From Lyophyllum atratum (Eukaryota > Basidiomycota > Agaricomycetes > Agaricales > Lyophyllaceae), in NCBI GenBank assembly GCA_014905825.1, contig JACGCN010000025.1, positions 620,001 to 684,000 of the forward strand: a stretch of 64,000 bases of DNA. Direction: 5' to 3'. Below are positions 1-11,573 of this stretch, one piece after another. A model generated the notes under the pieces. The model was not told where the DNA came from, made no database searches, and saw only the letters and a program-made list of their open reading frames with translations. A program made the translations under genes and the position numbers. The first letter of the stretch is position 1; every line of letters starts with the position of its first letter.

Positions 1-1874
1 GTGGGAGTGCCACGGCGAAGAAGCCGGCGCAGGTGCACTCGACGATCCCTGCGCGGGCGGGGCTTGGGAAATCCGGTAGCATCAGGCAGAAGGAGAAGGG
101 CAAGGAGAAGGAGAAGGAGGAGAAGGTCAAGGAGAAACAGAAAATGGCTTCGCCGTTTTGGGGCCTCCTCCGTGCACGCCGTGACGAAGACAAGGACAAC
201 GAGGAGATCGAGGGCTCACCGGGGTCGAGAATCCTGGACATCGTGAACAGTGCTGCATCCTCAAGCTCGGTCCTTTCTTCACGGTGTGCCGATGACAAGG
301 AGGATGAAAAGGGTCAGGGCAAGCTGAAAATGAAGACGGACAAGGGGAAAGGGATAGCTCTGATGTTGGGCAAAGGCAGGCCGAGCATTCGCCCATCTGT
401 GCACAAGCGCAGCGCGTCCCTCACATCCACCCAGTCCACCACCTCCACGACCCCATCTACCGCCGACACCATAACCTCGAACTCAACCGCCACACCTGCC
501 TTCTCCCTACCAACCATTCCGGACGCTCCACAAGCATCCTCCTCGCCCCCTCGCAACCGTGCCTCATCTTCCTCTTCCAATTCCTCCGACTCCTCCGCCT
601 CTTCCGCTGCCCACTCAACCTCCACCGCAGCCACCTCCCCCTCCCCCTCCGTCGTCGCCTCATCGCCAAAATCCCTCCCTCCCATGCCCGCCAAGTCTAT
701 CCTCACCCGCTCCGCCTCTACCTCTTCCCGCGCACCCCCCTCCTCCCTCGCTGCACTCTTCTCCCGTGGCGGGTCCGCAACAGGCTCCGCGAAGAGCGTG
801 ACGTTCGTGGATGAGCCGACGGTACACTACCCGTACACGGAGGCGTACCGGGAGCACGAGTACATGTACGACCAGGCACAGTATGGCAGTGGGGATGAGG
901 ATGACAGGTCTAGCGTCGGCTCTGGCGCTGGGCTGAGCAAGAACGCGCTGGCCTGGGAGATGGGTGTGGATGTGGAGAGTATGGATCTGAGCGTCGACTC
1001 GGACGAGGGTGTGAACTTGGACGCGGAGCTGCAGCTTGATATTGGGCAGATGTATGTCGCGCCGGAGCGGATCCGCATTGGGGGGATTGAGGAGGTGGAG
1101 GAGGAGGAGGAAGGGGAGGATGATGTTTATGGCGAGGAACGAGGTGTTGAGGAGGAGCGGGGACGGGATGTCAAAGTTAAGAAGGTGAAAGGAGTGGAGG
1201 GTGGGCTGAAGCGCCTCTTGAGTCTTACTCGGTCTGCGGGAGGCAATGCGATGAAAAAGGATGATCCCAAGGAAAACATCAAAAGCACCAGGAAAAGTCA
1301 AAGCACCTCAGCCCGACCATCCATCTCGGGTCCCTTCGCCCTCGGGTCGCTTCCGCCTCCTTGCCCCTCATCCACCTTCTCCCCTGGCTCGCCTTCGCCC
1401 ACCCATAATACACATGTCAACTCAGCGGCAGGCCGCTCCACCGCCTCCCTCAAATCCCACCAACCACGCTCAAACCTCTCCCGCTCCCGCTCAAATTCCA
1501 GCTCCACCTCATCCCGTATGTACACCCACACGCGCTACCCCCAACCCCCACCCCCCACCAGCACCCCATCCTCCACACCCACACACCTCAAATCCCACTC
1601 CTACTCCCACACCCCCCCTCCTGTACGCCCCAGACCGCACGCGACCTACCAAACCCAAACCCCTATGGCCTCAGATCCCATCCCCCCAGTGCGCGGGCCG
1701 TACCCCGCGTCATTACGCCCGGCACCGTCGTTCGAGAGCTTCCGCAGCACCGCCGGGCGCAGTGTGCGCAGCCTCGGGAGTGTGAGGAGCACGGCGAGCA
1801 CGCGTGGGTTCCGCGCGTGGCTGGCGAAGGTGGGGGAGGGGATCGGGATTGGGCCTGCCGATGTTCAGGAATAG
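1..1874 (+). CDS. Ser/Pro-rich protein of unknown function, 5' partial
   Basis: One long open frame (frame 3) runs in from the left edge without an in-frame stop and ends at TAG 1872-1874. The true start is therefore probably outside the window; an internal ATG at 144 (MASPFWG) is the first convincing methionine. The protein has a Lys/Glu-rich start, a long Ser/Thr/Pro/Ala-rich stretch, a short more conserved-looking block around 790-880 (SVTFVDEPTVHYPYTEAYRE), an acidic Glu run near 1090-1130, a second Ser/Pro-rich region and a basic/aromatic end (GFRAWLAKVGEGIG). No catalytic domain, signal peptide or membrane segment is visible. It looks like one of the many disordered basidiomycete proteins without assigned function. 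Confidence 0.7.
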   Translation, partial: GSATAKKPAQVHSTIPARAGLGKSGSIRQKEKGKEKEKEEKVKEKQKMASPFWGLLRARRDEDKDNEEIEGSPGSRILDIVNSAASSSSVLSSRCADDKEDEKGQGKLKMKTDKGKGIALMLGKGRPSIRPSVHKRSASLTSTQSTTSTTPSTADTITSNSTATPAFSLPTIPDAPQASSSPPRNRASSSSSNSSDSSASSAAHSTSTAATSPSPSVVASSPKSLPPMPAKSILTRSASTSSRAPPSSLAALFSRGGSATGSAKSVTFVDEPTVHYPYTEAYREHEYMYDQAQYGSGDEDDRSSVGSGAGLSKNALAWEMGVDVESMDLSVDSDEGVNLDAELQLDIGQMYVAPERIRIGGIEEVEEEEEGEDDVYGEERGVEEERGRDVKVKKVKGVEGGLKRLLSLTRSAGGNAMKKDDPKENIKSTRKSQSTSARPSISGPFALGSLPPPCPSSTFSPGSPSPTHNTHVNSAAGRSTASLKSHQPRSNLSRSRSNSSSTSSRMYTHTRYPQPPPPTSTPSSTPTHLKSHSYSHTPPPVRPRPHATYQTQTPMASDPIPPVRGPYPASLRPAPSFESFRSTAGRSVRSLGSVRSTASTRGFRAWLAKVGEGIGIGPADVQE

Positions 1875-2842
1875 ATGCCGTTGGATTGATTGATAGATTG
1901 TTCGCTGCCTGGAAGCGATAGATGCGTATACGTACGCAAGGCCATACCTACCACGCATGGACGGACGGATGGACGGGACACGAGACACTTTCTTGGTTCT
2001 TTGGTTGATCTTCGGGCTCGACGGCGCACTATGGCGTTTTTCCCTATGCATATGATCATGACATGACGCTCTATGCACACCATGCACATGCACGCGCAGC
2101 ATGCTCGATGCTTTTTTCGTCACTTCTAATTCGACGTATGTATGTGTATGTCTAGCGTACTGGTACATCTGCATACACTTCGCGCTCCTTTGCCTCTCGT
2201 GGCTAGAGCTTACTTATTATTTTTGTATGCATACTGTATAGGATACACGTATATTTCTTGGAAGCTGTGGCATTCTTATTACCATTAGACTAGATATTTC
2301 TACAAGCCATGATGATGGCGAAGATAGCCAGGCAGCCTACACATGTAGCCAGGGTATATAGATGAAGGTTATGTTCTGATGCCAAGCTCCTTGCTTCAAT
2401 GAATAGTCATCGACCAGACCTCAACTAAACATGTGTATCAAACGTGTTCCCCACAACTGGCAGGGTCCTGGGGCCATATCCGCCGATTGGTGGACCTTTC
2501 GCCATCATCCAACACCTGCCCTGTCCCTTCACTATTCATGAGGACAACATGACTTCACGGCTCGGATAAGTAAAACATGATATGATGCAGGGCAGTCTAA
2601 ATGCACCTGTGCCCAATTAGCGTTGAATTGGGAGTGTGTAAGGTACAGTGTGGGTAACAGAGATAAATAACATAACCGTTAAGGGAAAAGGATGGTTGTA
2701 TAAGGAATAAGGAAAGGGTAGGGTAGAAGGTACAACTCCGTACAGAGAGGTCGGGACACGAAAGGACAGGAAAGAGCCTAAGGAAGCAAGAGCTCTTCTA
2801 CAGTACACCAAGAAAGAAAGGCGAAGTAAAGTAAGTGACGCC
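1875..2842. other. convergent intergenic region
   Basis: About 970 bp lie between the stop of the Ser/Pro-rich gene and the stop of the minus-strand gene that follows. It should hold the 3' UTRs and polyadenylation signals of both. The short open frames here lack splice-supported extension or recognisable motifs, and I see no RNA gene or repeat. Confidence 0.5.
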
Positions 2843-4633
2843 TTATCTGCCTGCAAAGCTCGCGTGTTTGGATATTGTTACCACCCGCGTTGCTTTGCGT
2901 TTCGGCGGAGACCATACCATCTCCTCAATCGGCATTGGGAGCGGATTGGCGCAAAACGGTGTGGCATAACTGGGAAGTGACTCCTCCCGACGGAGGCAAT
3001 CCACCGTGATAACAGAGTCCATGACGCTTCCGTAAAATGGACGCTGGTCCCGGGCATTCAGCCGTACACGAGGAATGCTCTCTGTGATAGTATTTTCCTC
3101 GTCTGGAGAGAGAGAGGTCGAGGTGGTCGTAGCCTGTAGAGGGTGAAATCCTGAACGATCGCCACCGTCTCTTGTCGAAATAGGACCGCGGGAGCGGGAT
3201 TGCGCCTGTATGCGGTACTCGGCACGAATATGCTCCAGTTCCTCCTCTTCATCTGACGGTATTTCGTTTCCGTCCGCATCAAGTCGTGCTAGTTGACATC
3301 ACAGAAATAAACAAAAACGATCATGTCAATATTCTGACAAATGACACGCACCCCAACCCCGTCGACGTGGTTCGCCCCTTGCGTTTTGAACCGACTCCCT
3401 CAGTCTGCTTATGTTTGGGAGTCCATACGGTGCCTCGTCAATCCAGTCTAGATTAATGGGGTGAACATGTTCTTCCCCATCCGCATTATATCTCCTGCGT
3501 ATAACGTAGTTCCTCTGTTCGTGTTCTTCAATGAGGTCTTCCCATGTGTCGTGTCTATTTTCAGTAAAGTTTGCGGCTTGTATGTAGCTCGATGGTTCTT
3601 CGAAAATCAGCGGTCTATGGTTGGCGGACACAGGGGTGGGAAGATTCTGAACGGAGAAATTTGAAAGAAGGGAGAGCCTTTCGGATGCTGTGGATACGGA
3701 AGGGCGAGCAGAAGCAATTCCTCGACCGAGCCTTCGCCTGCGTGATTCTGGGTGCGACGACGCCAAAAGGCTGGCATCGGCGCCTGTAGAGGCGTTTGGA
3801 GATAGAAGAGTTCTGCGAGCAGCGTTGACATCCGCCGTTTGGCTTGGACGAATCGACCTGGCAGCCGTAGCACTATCAGGTACTGTAGCTGGTGCAGGTT
3901 CTGTGCCTCGTTGCCGTACAAGCTGTGCCACTGTGCGAAACTGTTCAATGTCACGCTCTATGGACGCGAGGAGGCGGGAGGAGCTTCCGTCGAAACGTGC
4001 TAACGAATTCACCGTCGAAAGATGATTTGCGTTCGAGGCGCCTGCTGCTTCACGAGCCGCGACACGTCTTCCCAGTGAAGTGGACGCGTCGTCTATATGA
4101 ACGTCCCGTCGACGTGGGACTGGGTTTTCTGGCTGGGAGCGTCGAGGAAGGGGGTAAGGACGATGTGAGAAATACGGGGAATTCTGCATATTTTGCGGTG
4201 TAGGATTTACCGGTCCAAGTGTATTCAGAGGTGGCAGGTCTCGGTAGCGACCTGTAGCATGCGGATTCGATACTGGTCTGGTCACCGCCGATGGATGAGC
4301 AAAGACAAGTTCATCCTCAAAGTTTGAGGAATCATCGACAAAAGGGCCGGTCAAGACAATGGCATTGTGGTCGGGGCCGACCGTATCATGCTCGGAGGGG
4401 CGAACTTGAGATTCTGAGGAAGGCATCCTGTCCGCTACCTCCAGTAGATTACGCCGAACTTGTCGTATCCGGCGATAGGCTGCCTCCAATGCGGCAGAAG
4501 CATGTTGAAGGCTTCTCTGTGTCTCCGTATGGTTGCGCAGGGCGGTTTCGGATGTGACGCTGGCAGGGACAGGGGACTCTGTTTCGTCATTCATGGCTGG
4601 CGAGGTCGAGGATGAGATAGGTAAGGGCCTCAT
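2843..4633 (-). CDS. hypothetical low-complexity protein, two exons
   Basis: Exon 1 runs from about 4633 to 3352 and exon 2 from 3288 to 2843, joined by a 63-nt GT-AG intron (3289-3351) that keeps the frame; the stop is TAA at 2843-2845. The N-terminal part has a short alpha-helical, possibly coiled-coil stretch (residues rich in Ala, Glu, Arg around genomic 4550-4430). Most of the rest is Ser/Pro/Arg-rich and probably disordered. Near the exon 1 end is an acidic/aromatic segment (TWEDLIEEHEQRNYVIRRRY) that looks constrained. I do not recognise the family. The start is uncertain: ATG 4633 and ATG 4594 (MNDETE) are both plausible. The open frame upstream of 4633 looks like a leader. Confidence 0.65.
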
Positions 4634-4748
4634 AACGGCCAGCTGGAAGAAAATGCCAAGTCTGACAGTCTTGACAGTTAGGTGAACAGCACAGGTGGTG
4701 AGGGGTTGACACAGGCTCACTTTTACTAGGACTATGGACTCCAACCTC

Positions 4749-4783
4749 ACTCCTGGTACTCTAGCTCCGACTCCTGGTACTCT
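4749..4783. repeat. short direct repeat, 14 bp, period 21
   Basis: The 14-mer ACTCCTGGTACTCT occurs at 4749-4762 and again at 4770-4783, in the presumed promoter or leader of the minus-strand hypothetical gene. Confidence 0.6.
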
Positions 4784-5218
4784 GGCGTTTGCACCCTGGC
4801 CACAGGCAGACTGTCAGTCGAGAACGCAGGAAGGTTTAAGCAGATACAACGCTGAAAAAGTTGATCCTTGACCGTTGATCGTCGCTTGAAGCAAAGATCA
4901 CGACAGAGTTGCAGGTCGTGAAGGGCAGTTGGTCATTTGGCGCTTGTCCCTGATTTGGCGTTGTGTGGCTGTGCTGCTTCTAAGTCGTTTACATAGCCAC
5001 TTCAATTGAAGGCTTTGATCCTCCTCCTTCTCCATATGTATCTATGGTTGCTATCTACAGGGTCGACGCTTCCGAGTGATAGAAAGGTCTTGCGCCAGTA
5101 TACCGAGCCCATGTACTTGAGTAAGGCATGGCGACTGAACGTCTCGTTTCAAAGGTGCGTCGGGGTTGCCCTCCGTTGCCCTCGTGTGAGTCTCTTAATC
5201 ATTCGGGTATGGTAGGCT

Positions 5219-7384
5219 CTACGACTGCGACTCGTGTTTTAGAGCGCGTCGAAGTCTCCCCGATAAGGGATTAGCGCCCGTATAAAAAAAGGTGAGGACG
5301 AGCGACACAACGATCAACCCAGTAGATAGCAGGCATAAAGCTGTCCAACCATGCTTGACATGATCGTATATCTGGATGAAAGGTTAAGCGTGCTTTCCTG
5401 ACACAACATGAAGAGTTTTACCTGCCCGCCCATGATGGGGCCGACTTTGTATGTTTCTCATCAGAAGGTTACAGAATCTAGAAGACGAAACGTACTTGCG
5501 GAACCCACACCATAGGCGATGTTGAATGCTCCGTAAACGTGAGCATCTAGTCCAGAAAAGTTGGATTTTGCACGACGACAATTGAAAGACAGCTCACATC
5601 CAACACCTTCGATGTCTCTGGAGACAGAAGCGAGCTCTGCAGTTAAGGGCGATATTACACCCGATGTGAAAAAGACTGCAGAATAAGTGCATCCACAAAG
5701 CAACACAAAGATATGTTAGAAGTACTCACTTTCCACCGCAAATGCGGCAGTAAACAGGGCTAGCGGTGCTTGTATGATTACAACGACCCACCATGGCAAG
5801 CTCAGAAGAAGGCAAACAAATGTGACTACCTCCGCGCCTTTTTTATCGGCATACCACCCGGTTATAGGTGATGCTTAGAAAAAGGTTGAGTATGTATTCC
5901 CCTCTGATAGCGAGAACAAACTTACAAAAGAAGGTTGGGACCACGGCCGCCAAGAAGACAAGACCTACCTTGCCTGAGTTGAGCCCCCATACACTCTGCA
6001 GATGCAATGGAAGGGATGGCTCTTGGCTAGTATACACAATGCTGAAAAAGGCATTCAGATTTAACAACGAGGCACCATATGTTAGCGGAATCTTACCCGT
6101 ATACCAAAGTGATTATGATCGCAACGACAGCACGGGAGGATTTGAAGAGCTTGATAATAACACTCAACAGCGAAAGGGGTTTCGGCTTTGGCTGGTCGAG
6201 CAGCGATGCGTCAGCGATCGGGGAGCTTTGTGTTTGAATACGAGACTGCTCGGCAACATTGGGTTCTTTGCTGGTCTTCTCCGGTGGTCCATCCTTGGTG
6301 GGCGTAAGGTCGGCATGGGGTTTCTCGGGGTCACTCTGCTCTTCAACATTGCTATGGTCGCGGTCCTTAGGATCGACTCCCCATTTGAGCGCATCCTTCC
6401 GCTCTATGATGAGCAATCTTGCAATAAGATCCAGAATTGTTACCCCCAACCCAAAAATAATTGGTCCCCGGAAACCAAACCGAGAGTACAGTATACCTCC
6501 AACCGGAGGACCTATCAGCATCCTGAAGAGGCATCATCAATATGTGTAATGGGCGCGGAAATTAATGGACAGCACTACCCAACTGACAAGCCACCCATGG
6601 CAATGCCAAGTTGTCCTATACGCCGAAATCATGAGGCGCCGTCGAGTCTGAAATAGGCAACACTCACTGCCAATAAGATTTTCAGGCGTGGTGTCGCATC
6701 TACAAGGTATACAGACGGTAAGCGTTGAGAAAAGGGGATGTGACCAGTAACCCAATAATTCTGCTCACAGTAACGCCAAACCAACAACCCAAACCATCGA
6801 CGAACCAATGCCTTGCAACACTCGAGCAACAATCATCACTGCGTATGTTGGTGCCTCCATTAACATAATCTGGGAGCCCAGAAGTATCACAAGTCCAACT
6901 ATAAGCGGCATCCTGCGAGTGCCATATCGTTCCGAGAACATGGCGATAGGGATTGTTGCTGTATTACGCGTCAACAGGGAGACTTCGCGCGTCATGAATC
7001 AAGAACATACATAGGACCAGGCCAGCCGACTAAGAGCAATCGCATATGAACTCTATAGACCGCAATTTCGCACAGTTTGGAGAGGGAACGTACATATGCA
7101 AAGAGTAACCAGCCAGTAAGGGCTGAAACTCCTGAATATCCCAACTTCTGGAGCTGGAAAGGCATGACAGGGATGATGATCGTATAAACCAAGACGTCCG
7201 TAGCGATGCCTGTGAAAAGGGGTCAGCATGAGTTTTTCGAATATGTATACCTCGACTGACCCAGGAACACAGTGAATGTCGTGAACCAGTAAGATGATCT
7301 CCATCTCAATCCCAGAGGTGGATGCTTAGATGACTTGGACTTGACCTGTTCCAAGCGTGAGGTGCTTGTATCTTTCGAGGCCAT
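5219..7384 (-). CDS. MFS transporter, DHA1/SLC18-like
   Basis: A multi-exon gene starts at ATG 7384 (MASKDTSTSR), with exons 7384-7261 and 7209-7094 followed by several short ones, and ends at TAG 5219-5221. It is a 12-helix major facilitator, predicted to exchange protons for small molecules at the plasma membrane or vacuole. The motif between helices 2 and 3 is IAMFSERYGTRRMPLIVG. Helix 4 carries RVLQGIGSSMVW, and helix 5 the antiporter motif IGPPVGGILY. A central hydrophilic loop of about 70 residues (Asp/Glu/Pro/Lys-rich, genomic 6400-6170) separates the two halves. The second half includes GPxxGG-like and AHVYGAFNIAYGVGSA segments. The last exon encodes a final helix and a short basic tail. 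The substrate cannot be told from sequence. Helix and intron count are my reading of the frames. Confidence 0.85.
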
Positions 7385-8046
7385 TTCGGGGTCGGCCATA
7401 GAATTCGAGTCTCGTAGACTGCTATGTAGGCCTGGGGAGTTATAGCGCAGTAGTATAGAAAGATGCCATGGGATAATATTGGAGCTTGCCGATTTTGGGG
7501 CTTGCCGCGTGTTGGGATCAAGTTCCAGATTTCCTTCCGTCGCCCCGAGATGATCGTAGATCGAGCTTATGTAAGCAACGAGGCAATATCACGACGCCGC
7601 GATAGGTCATTGTCCATCATGTCGCGAGTCCCCATTTTCATGCTCGGCGCACATTCCAAGTCATCACTTTTGTGGCTTCTGTCCAGACTTTTGTGCACTG
7701 ATATCGAAAAAGTGTCATATCAATCGGGACGCTGGTGGCAGAGATATGATTCCGGGCACGTGGCCGCGTCGGTCGCCAAATTGGGTAACCCACGCCACAC
7801 CTACACTCACTGCAGTCGGCCTCATCTTGCGCGGTCGTGGGATCAAACTGAGGGCGAGTCACGAAGCGATTGGCTTACCGTGTCTGGCTTGGTGCCTTTC
7901 ATCGCCCTGACTCGTCATTGATAAGATAAACCACAGGAGACAGATGTTCACGAAAATATATAATTGTCCGCGTTGATCTGATGCTGATAAAGTTCGAGTC
8001 ACCCTAACCAGCAAGTCCAACCCAAGACAGAGCCTTATACAGCCCC
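7385..8046. other. intergenic, MFS promoter side
   Basis: This 660-bp gap lies between the start of the minus-strand MFS gene and the end of the minus-strand lipase gene. A plus-strand open frame at 7463-7921 has no recognisable motif and no supported exons, so I treat the region as promoter and 3' UTR. Confidence 0.4.
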
Positions 8047-9077
8047 TCATGCACATTTTACCCCGTCATATCCTGCACAACATGCCGCCGTGCCTGCACA
8101 CCCCGCAACCATGTTGACCTGAATAGTTCCCGAGTCAGTCTTCGCCCTAAAATGCCCAACACCAGTCGTATCGTCCGTCGAGGCTGAATTCGTCGCGGGC
8201 GTCCCAACACCGATATTAACGGAGGCCGGGACGTTGGACCCAGAATTGAAGGTCATCCCGACACAAGTCGACGTGGTATGATCCGGGCAGATAAACTGGT
8301 CCGATGTGCCAGCGTTGATCGAGTAGAATTTGACGCCGGTCTGCTGTGACGGGCGCCTCGTGAACGCGTTTGAGGCCGTGGAAGACATGCGCGGGTTGCT
8401 GGCTGCTGGGCCGTCGAAGTTGTCACCCGGCCAGAACCCGAATATGTCCGAATCGAACGCGTTCTGGGAGCCGCAGGTTGGGAAGAGGGAGTTCGCATAG
8501 CCGGACGTTGCGCAGGATACTTTGAGGCCGCGCATGGCACCTGCGACGGATATGAATTTTTGTACCCTGCGAGGAAACACCGTTCAATTAGCCATGGTAT
8601 TAGAAGGCGACAGTCGCGTTATACTCACAGGCTCCATCTGCCTGTATAATCCAACGCATGCAGACCGACTGTAACACCCATGCTATGGCCTATCACGACG
8701 ACTTTCCCTCCACCCATATACGAACTGACATCCCTAATAAAATCTCCAGCCATCTGTGCCTTGGCCTCCTTATGGTAGTTCAAGTTTGTTGATCCCTGCT
8801 CTGACGAAGAGAGCCAAGACAATCCAAAGAGGCAAGGATAGCCCGCGTTCGTGAAGCGGGACATCGGCGATGTCGACGGAGAGACGGATGAGGGATGGTA
8901 CCAGTCGGACGCTTGACCGCCATTGCCGTGCAGGAAGACGATAGCTGTTTGGCTGGTCCTACCCGTGCTGGGGCATCCACCGAAGCCGCCGTAAGGGACG
9001 TTCGACGGGGCAAATCCGTTATTGAACTGGGCGAGGGCGGTGGTAGAGAGCCCAAGCAAGAGTAATGGAAGATGCAT
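8047..9077 (-). CDS. secreted lipase/esterase, alpha/beta hydrolase
   Basis: Two exons (9077-8629 and 8566-8047) joined by a 62-nt GT-AG intron give 322 residues. The start ATG 9077 opens a clean signal peptide (MHLPLLLLGLSTTALA); an upstream in-frame ATG at 9116 would spoil it. An oxyanion-type HG motif lies in IVFLHGNGG, and the nucleophile elbow is GHSMG (Ser in VVVIGHSMGVTVG). The late motif GVGHFRAK probably holds the catalytic histidine, with the acid in the segment SDQFICPD. The C-terminal part has several cysteines, as expected for a disulfide-bonded extracellular enzyme. It resembles fungal and bacterial secreted triacylglycerol lipases/EstA-like esterases. The substrate is inferred only at the level of ester hydrolysis. 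Confidence 0.85.
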
Positions 9078-9884
9078 TGTTCTAGGCTTCGACAAGCAAA
9101 GGGCAGGATTAATCATCCAGAAGAAATATGGACAATCGTGCTAATATAGCCATCGTCAGGTTCTGAAGGTGAGGTAGCGCAGTGAATGTGCTCACCTGAC
9201 GTTAGCGTGTGTCGCGAAAACATGTGCTCCCATGCTCGGGGACATGTGCTTCAACGGAGAACAACACGATTCGCGAGCCATATGACTCCGGCCCATTGAC
9301 AGAGCACAAATCTATGGACATAATGTCATGATTAGATGGCGCTTTTGGCTACGTCTTCGATCTGACTGATGTTCTTTATGTCGGTTACTGTAATTTGCCG
9401 TGAAGTGGGTCGTATGATCGTTTATGTTGCATGCAAAGGTACGATGAAATAGAACAGACCACCGCCATATTGCATCCAGAGCTCCCATTCCTCGTTGACG
9501 TTGGCTAACGGCAAGAGGCGACCTGAAGGCATGACACAATCTTATGCGATGCATACGGTATCGACATTTGCCAGCAATTGCACGCGGACAAGATCGCTCC
9601 AACTCATAATCCAAGTCGATCTAGCCACACAGTTACACGATTAGCAAGAAGTTCACGGGAAGATGATTACACCCACAAGGTCAGAAATCTTGATCATTGT
9701 CCGTTGACGGTGGGTATCCCGTGTATTGACATCATAGCCTATCACTAAAGTGGTTGACGCGGTCACGGACATAGGTGTCCGGGTCGGACATTCAATCAAC
9801 GAAGCCCCTCCCAGAAGTCCGAGGGAGCTCGACTTTGACAACTTGACAAGGATTCCGCCATCACTCTGTTTCGGCCATCTCGCT
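9078..9884. other. divergent intergenic region with a doubtful small frame
   Basis: This region holds the promoters of the secreted lipase (minus) and the DNA glycosylase (plus). On the minus strand at about 9627-9422 a short coherent reading exists if a 34-nt intron is allowed (see findings). No family was recognised, so it is not called as a gene. Confidence 0.4.
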
Positions 9885-11431
9885 ATGCCAGAATTGCCAG
9901 GTCAGGGCGTTTCCATATGTACACGCGCCACGCGTAGAGTATCAACAGCTCACAAATGCCGTCATCACAGAGGTCGAAAGGGCAACTCGCATTGTGCAAG
10001 AAGTCGCCGTTGGTAAGATAATCGAACGGGTTGAAACTGTAGAAGATGAGATCGTCTTCTCGGGAATAACACACGAAGAGTTTGTAAGTTCTACGGCTTG
10101 TTATACCGTTGCAGCGGCTATAAGTACCTCGAAGGCTAAGGAAATCACGGGGAGACATGTTGTTAGTGCAAGTAGATATGGTACAGCCTTCGTTTTACTA
10201 GTCCTGCATACCCATTAATATGTTCTGCCAGGCAAGTGTTTCTACCTGGTACTTGACGGAGAAGGAAGGATGCCAGTGCTTCACTTTGGCATGACTGGAA
10301 TGCTTCAGGCATGCACAGTCTCTTAAATATGTGGTTGTGCCATTCCTAACGCGTACTACTCCTCACATAAGGTAAAGGGCGAGCTTCCGACACACTACAG
10401 GGAGACACCTAAGTCAGCGAACACAGACTGGCCCCCACGTTTTGTCAAGGTACCCTTATTCTTCGTCCGTGCACCACACAGCTACCAATCCTCCTGATTA
10501 CATAGTTCATTCTCCATCTCGTTGACAATGCGACGGGGGAAACTGAGCAGTTAGCGTTCCTAGACGCAAGACGCCTCGGTCGTATCAGGCTTCGTGCATC
10601 ACCTCTGACCGAAGCACCGATCTCTGAGCTCGGTTTCGACCCAATTCTTTCCATGCCTTCTTTGGAGGATTTTACTTCCTCTGTATTGAAAAGGTCCTGC
10701 CCCATCAAAGCGCTGCTCTTGGATCAGAGTTTTAGTGCTGGTGTCGGAAACTGGGTCGCTGGTATGATGAACCAATTATATTCTCGTCATATTAGAGAGC
10801 TAACATTTTTCGAAGACGAGATATTGTACAATGCTCGTATACATCCCGAGCAGAAATGTAACGCGCTGTCAACTGAACAGCTGACCGCCTTACATCACCA
10901 AACCAGCGAAGTTTGTCGAATAGCTGTCTCAGCAAACGCGGATGATAGCAAATTTCCTGAGCATTGGCTCTTTAAACATCGATGGGTGACATCTCAGTAT
11001 CTTTCTCGCTAAATTGGGCTCATATAATGAAAAGGGTAAAGGAAAGAAGAAGGAGCATACCTTGAAATTGGTATAATTCATCATGTACTACTCTTCCTTA
11101 TTGCCTGACATGTCAATGGTAGCCATCTGGAGAACCGGCAACCATCAAGTGGATAAAGGTTGGAGGACGTACATCAGCTTATGTAGCAGAGCTGCAAATT
11201 CCACCAGAAGTTGTCGCTGGCGCCACAACAAAGCGTGTGTCCAAGAAGAGGGTAGCGAAAGGGAAACTAAAGGTATTGATAAACTTGACCATTGCATCAC
11301 TAAAAATAATGAGTTGATCGTAGCAGGCTTTAGATGAGGAGGAGAGTGACCTGACTCCGTTGTCCGATTCCTCAGATCCGGATTTCAAAAATCGTCCAAA
11401 GAAACGAAAGGTCGGCATACGCATCATTTAG
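9885..11431 (+). CDS. formamidopyrimidine-DNA glycosylase (Fpg/MutM type)
   Basis: A base-excision repair glycosylase/AP lyase acting on oxidised purines and abasic sites. Exons: 9885-9900, 9971-10083, 10135-10180, 10232-10308, 10372-10449, 10506 onward, then further short exons. The first intron splits the start so that the protein begins MPELPEVERATRIV, giving the catalytic Pro2 and Glu3 of the family. The core reads RYGKCFYLVL (conserved Lys), then LHFGMTGML, then the helix-two-turn-helix around LLDQSFSAGVGNWVADEILY and HPEQK. No C-terminal zinc finger is seen, as in plant and fungal FPG. The tail is Lys/Arg-rich. One intron (10309-10371) has a GC donor. The frame stops at TAG 11429-11431, but a coherent Lys-rich tail continues in another frame to 11573, suggesting a frameshift near 11410. 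Confidence 0.85.
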
Positions 11432-11573
11432 CGAATCCCACTCTCATCCTTTGATTAAGCGGCCTACGAAGAAGTCCCAGGATACGCCACGAAAAACGGT
11501 TGTTACAATTAAATCACAAATCGATATCGAAGAGGCAAGCACCAGCAAGTATTTCGGCGGAGGGGAGACATGA

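Noticed and set aside
660..1301. 213-residue minus-strand frame inside the first gene
   Set aside because: Shadow of the Ser/Pro-rich plus-strand gene, caused by its biased codon composition.
5868..6656. 262-residue plus-strand frame across the MFS gene
   Set aside because: Antisense to well-supported transporter exons, with no motif of its own.
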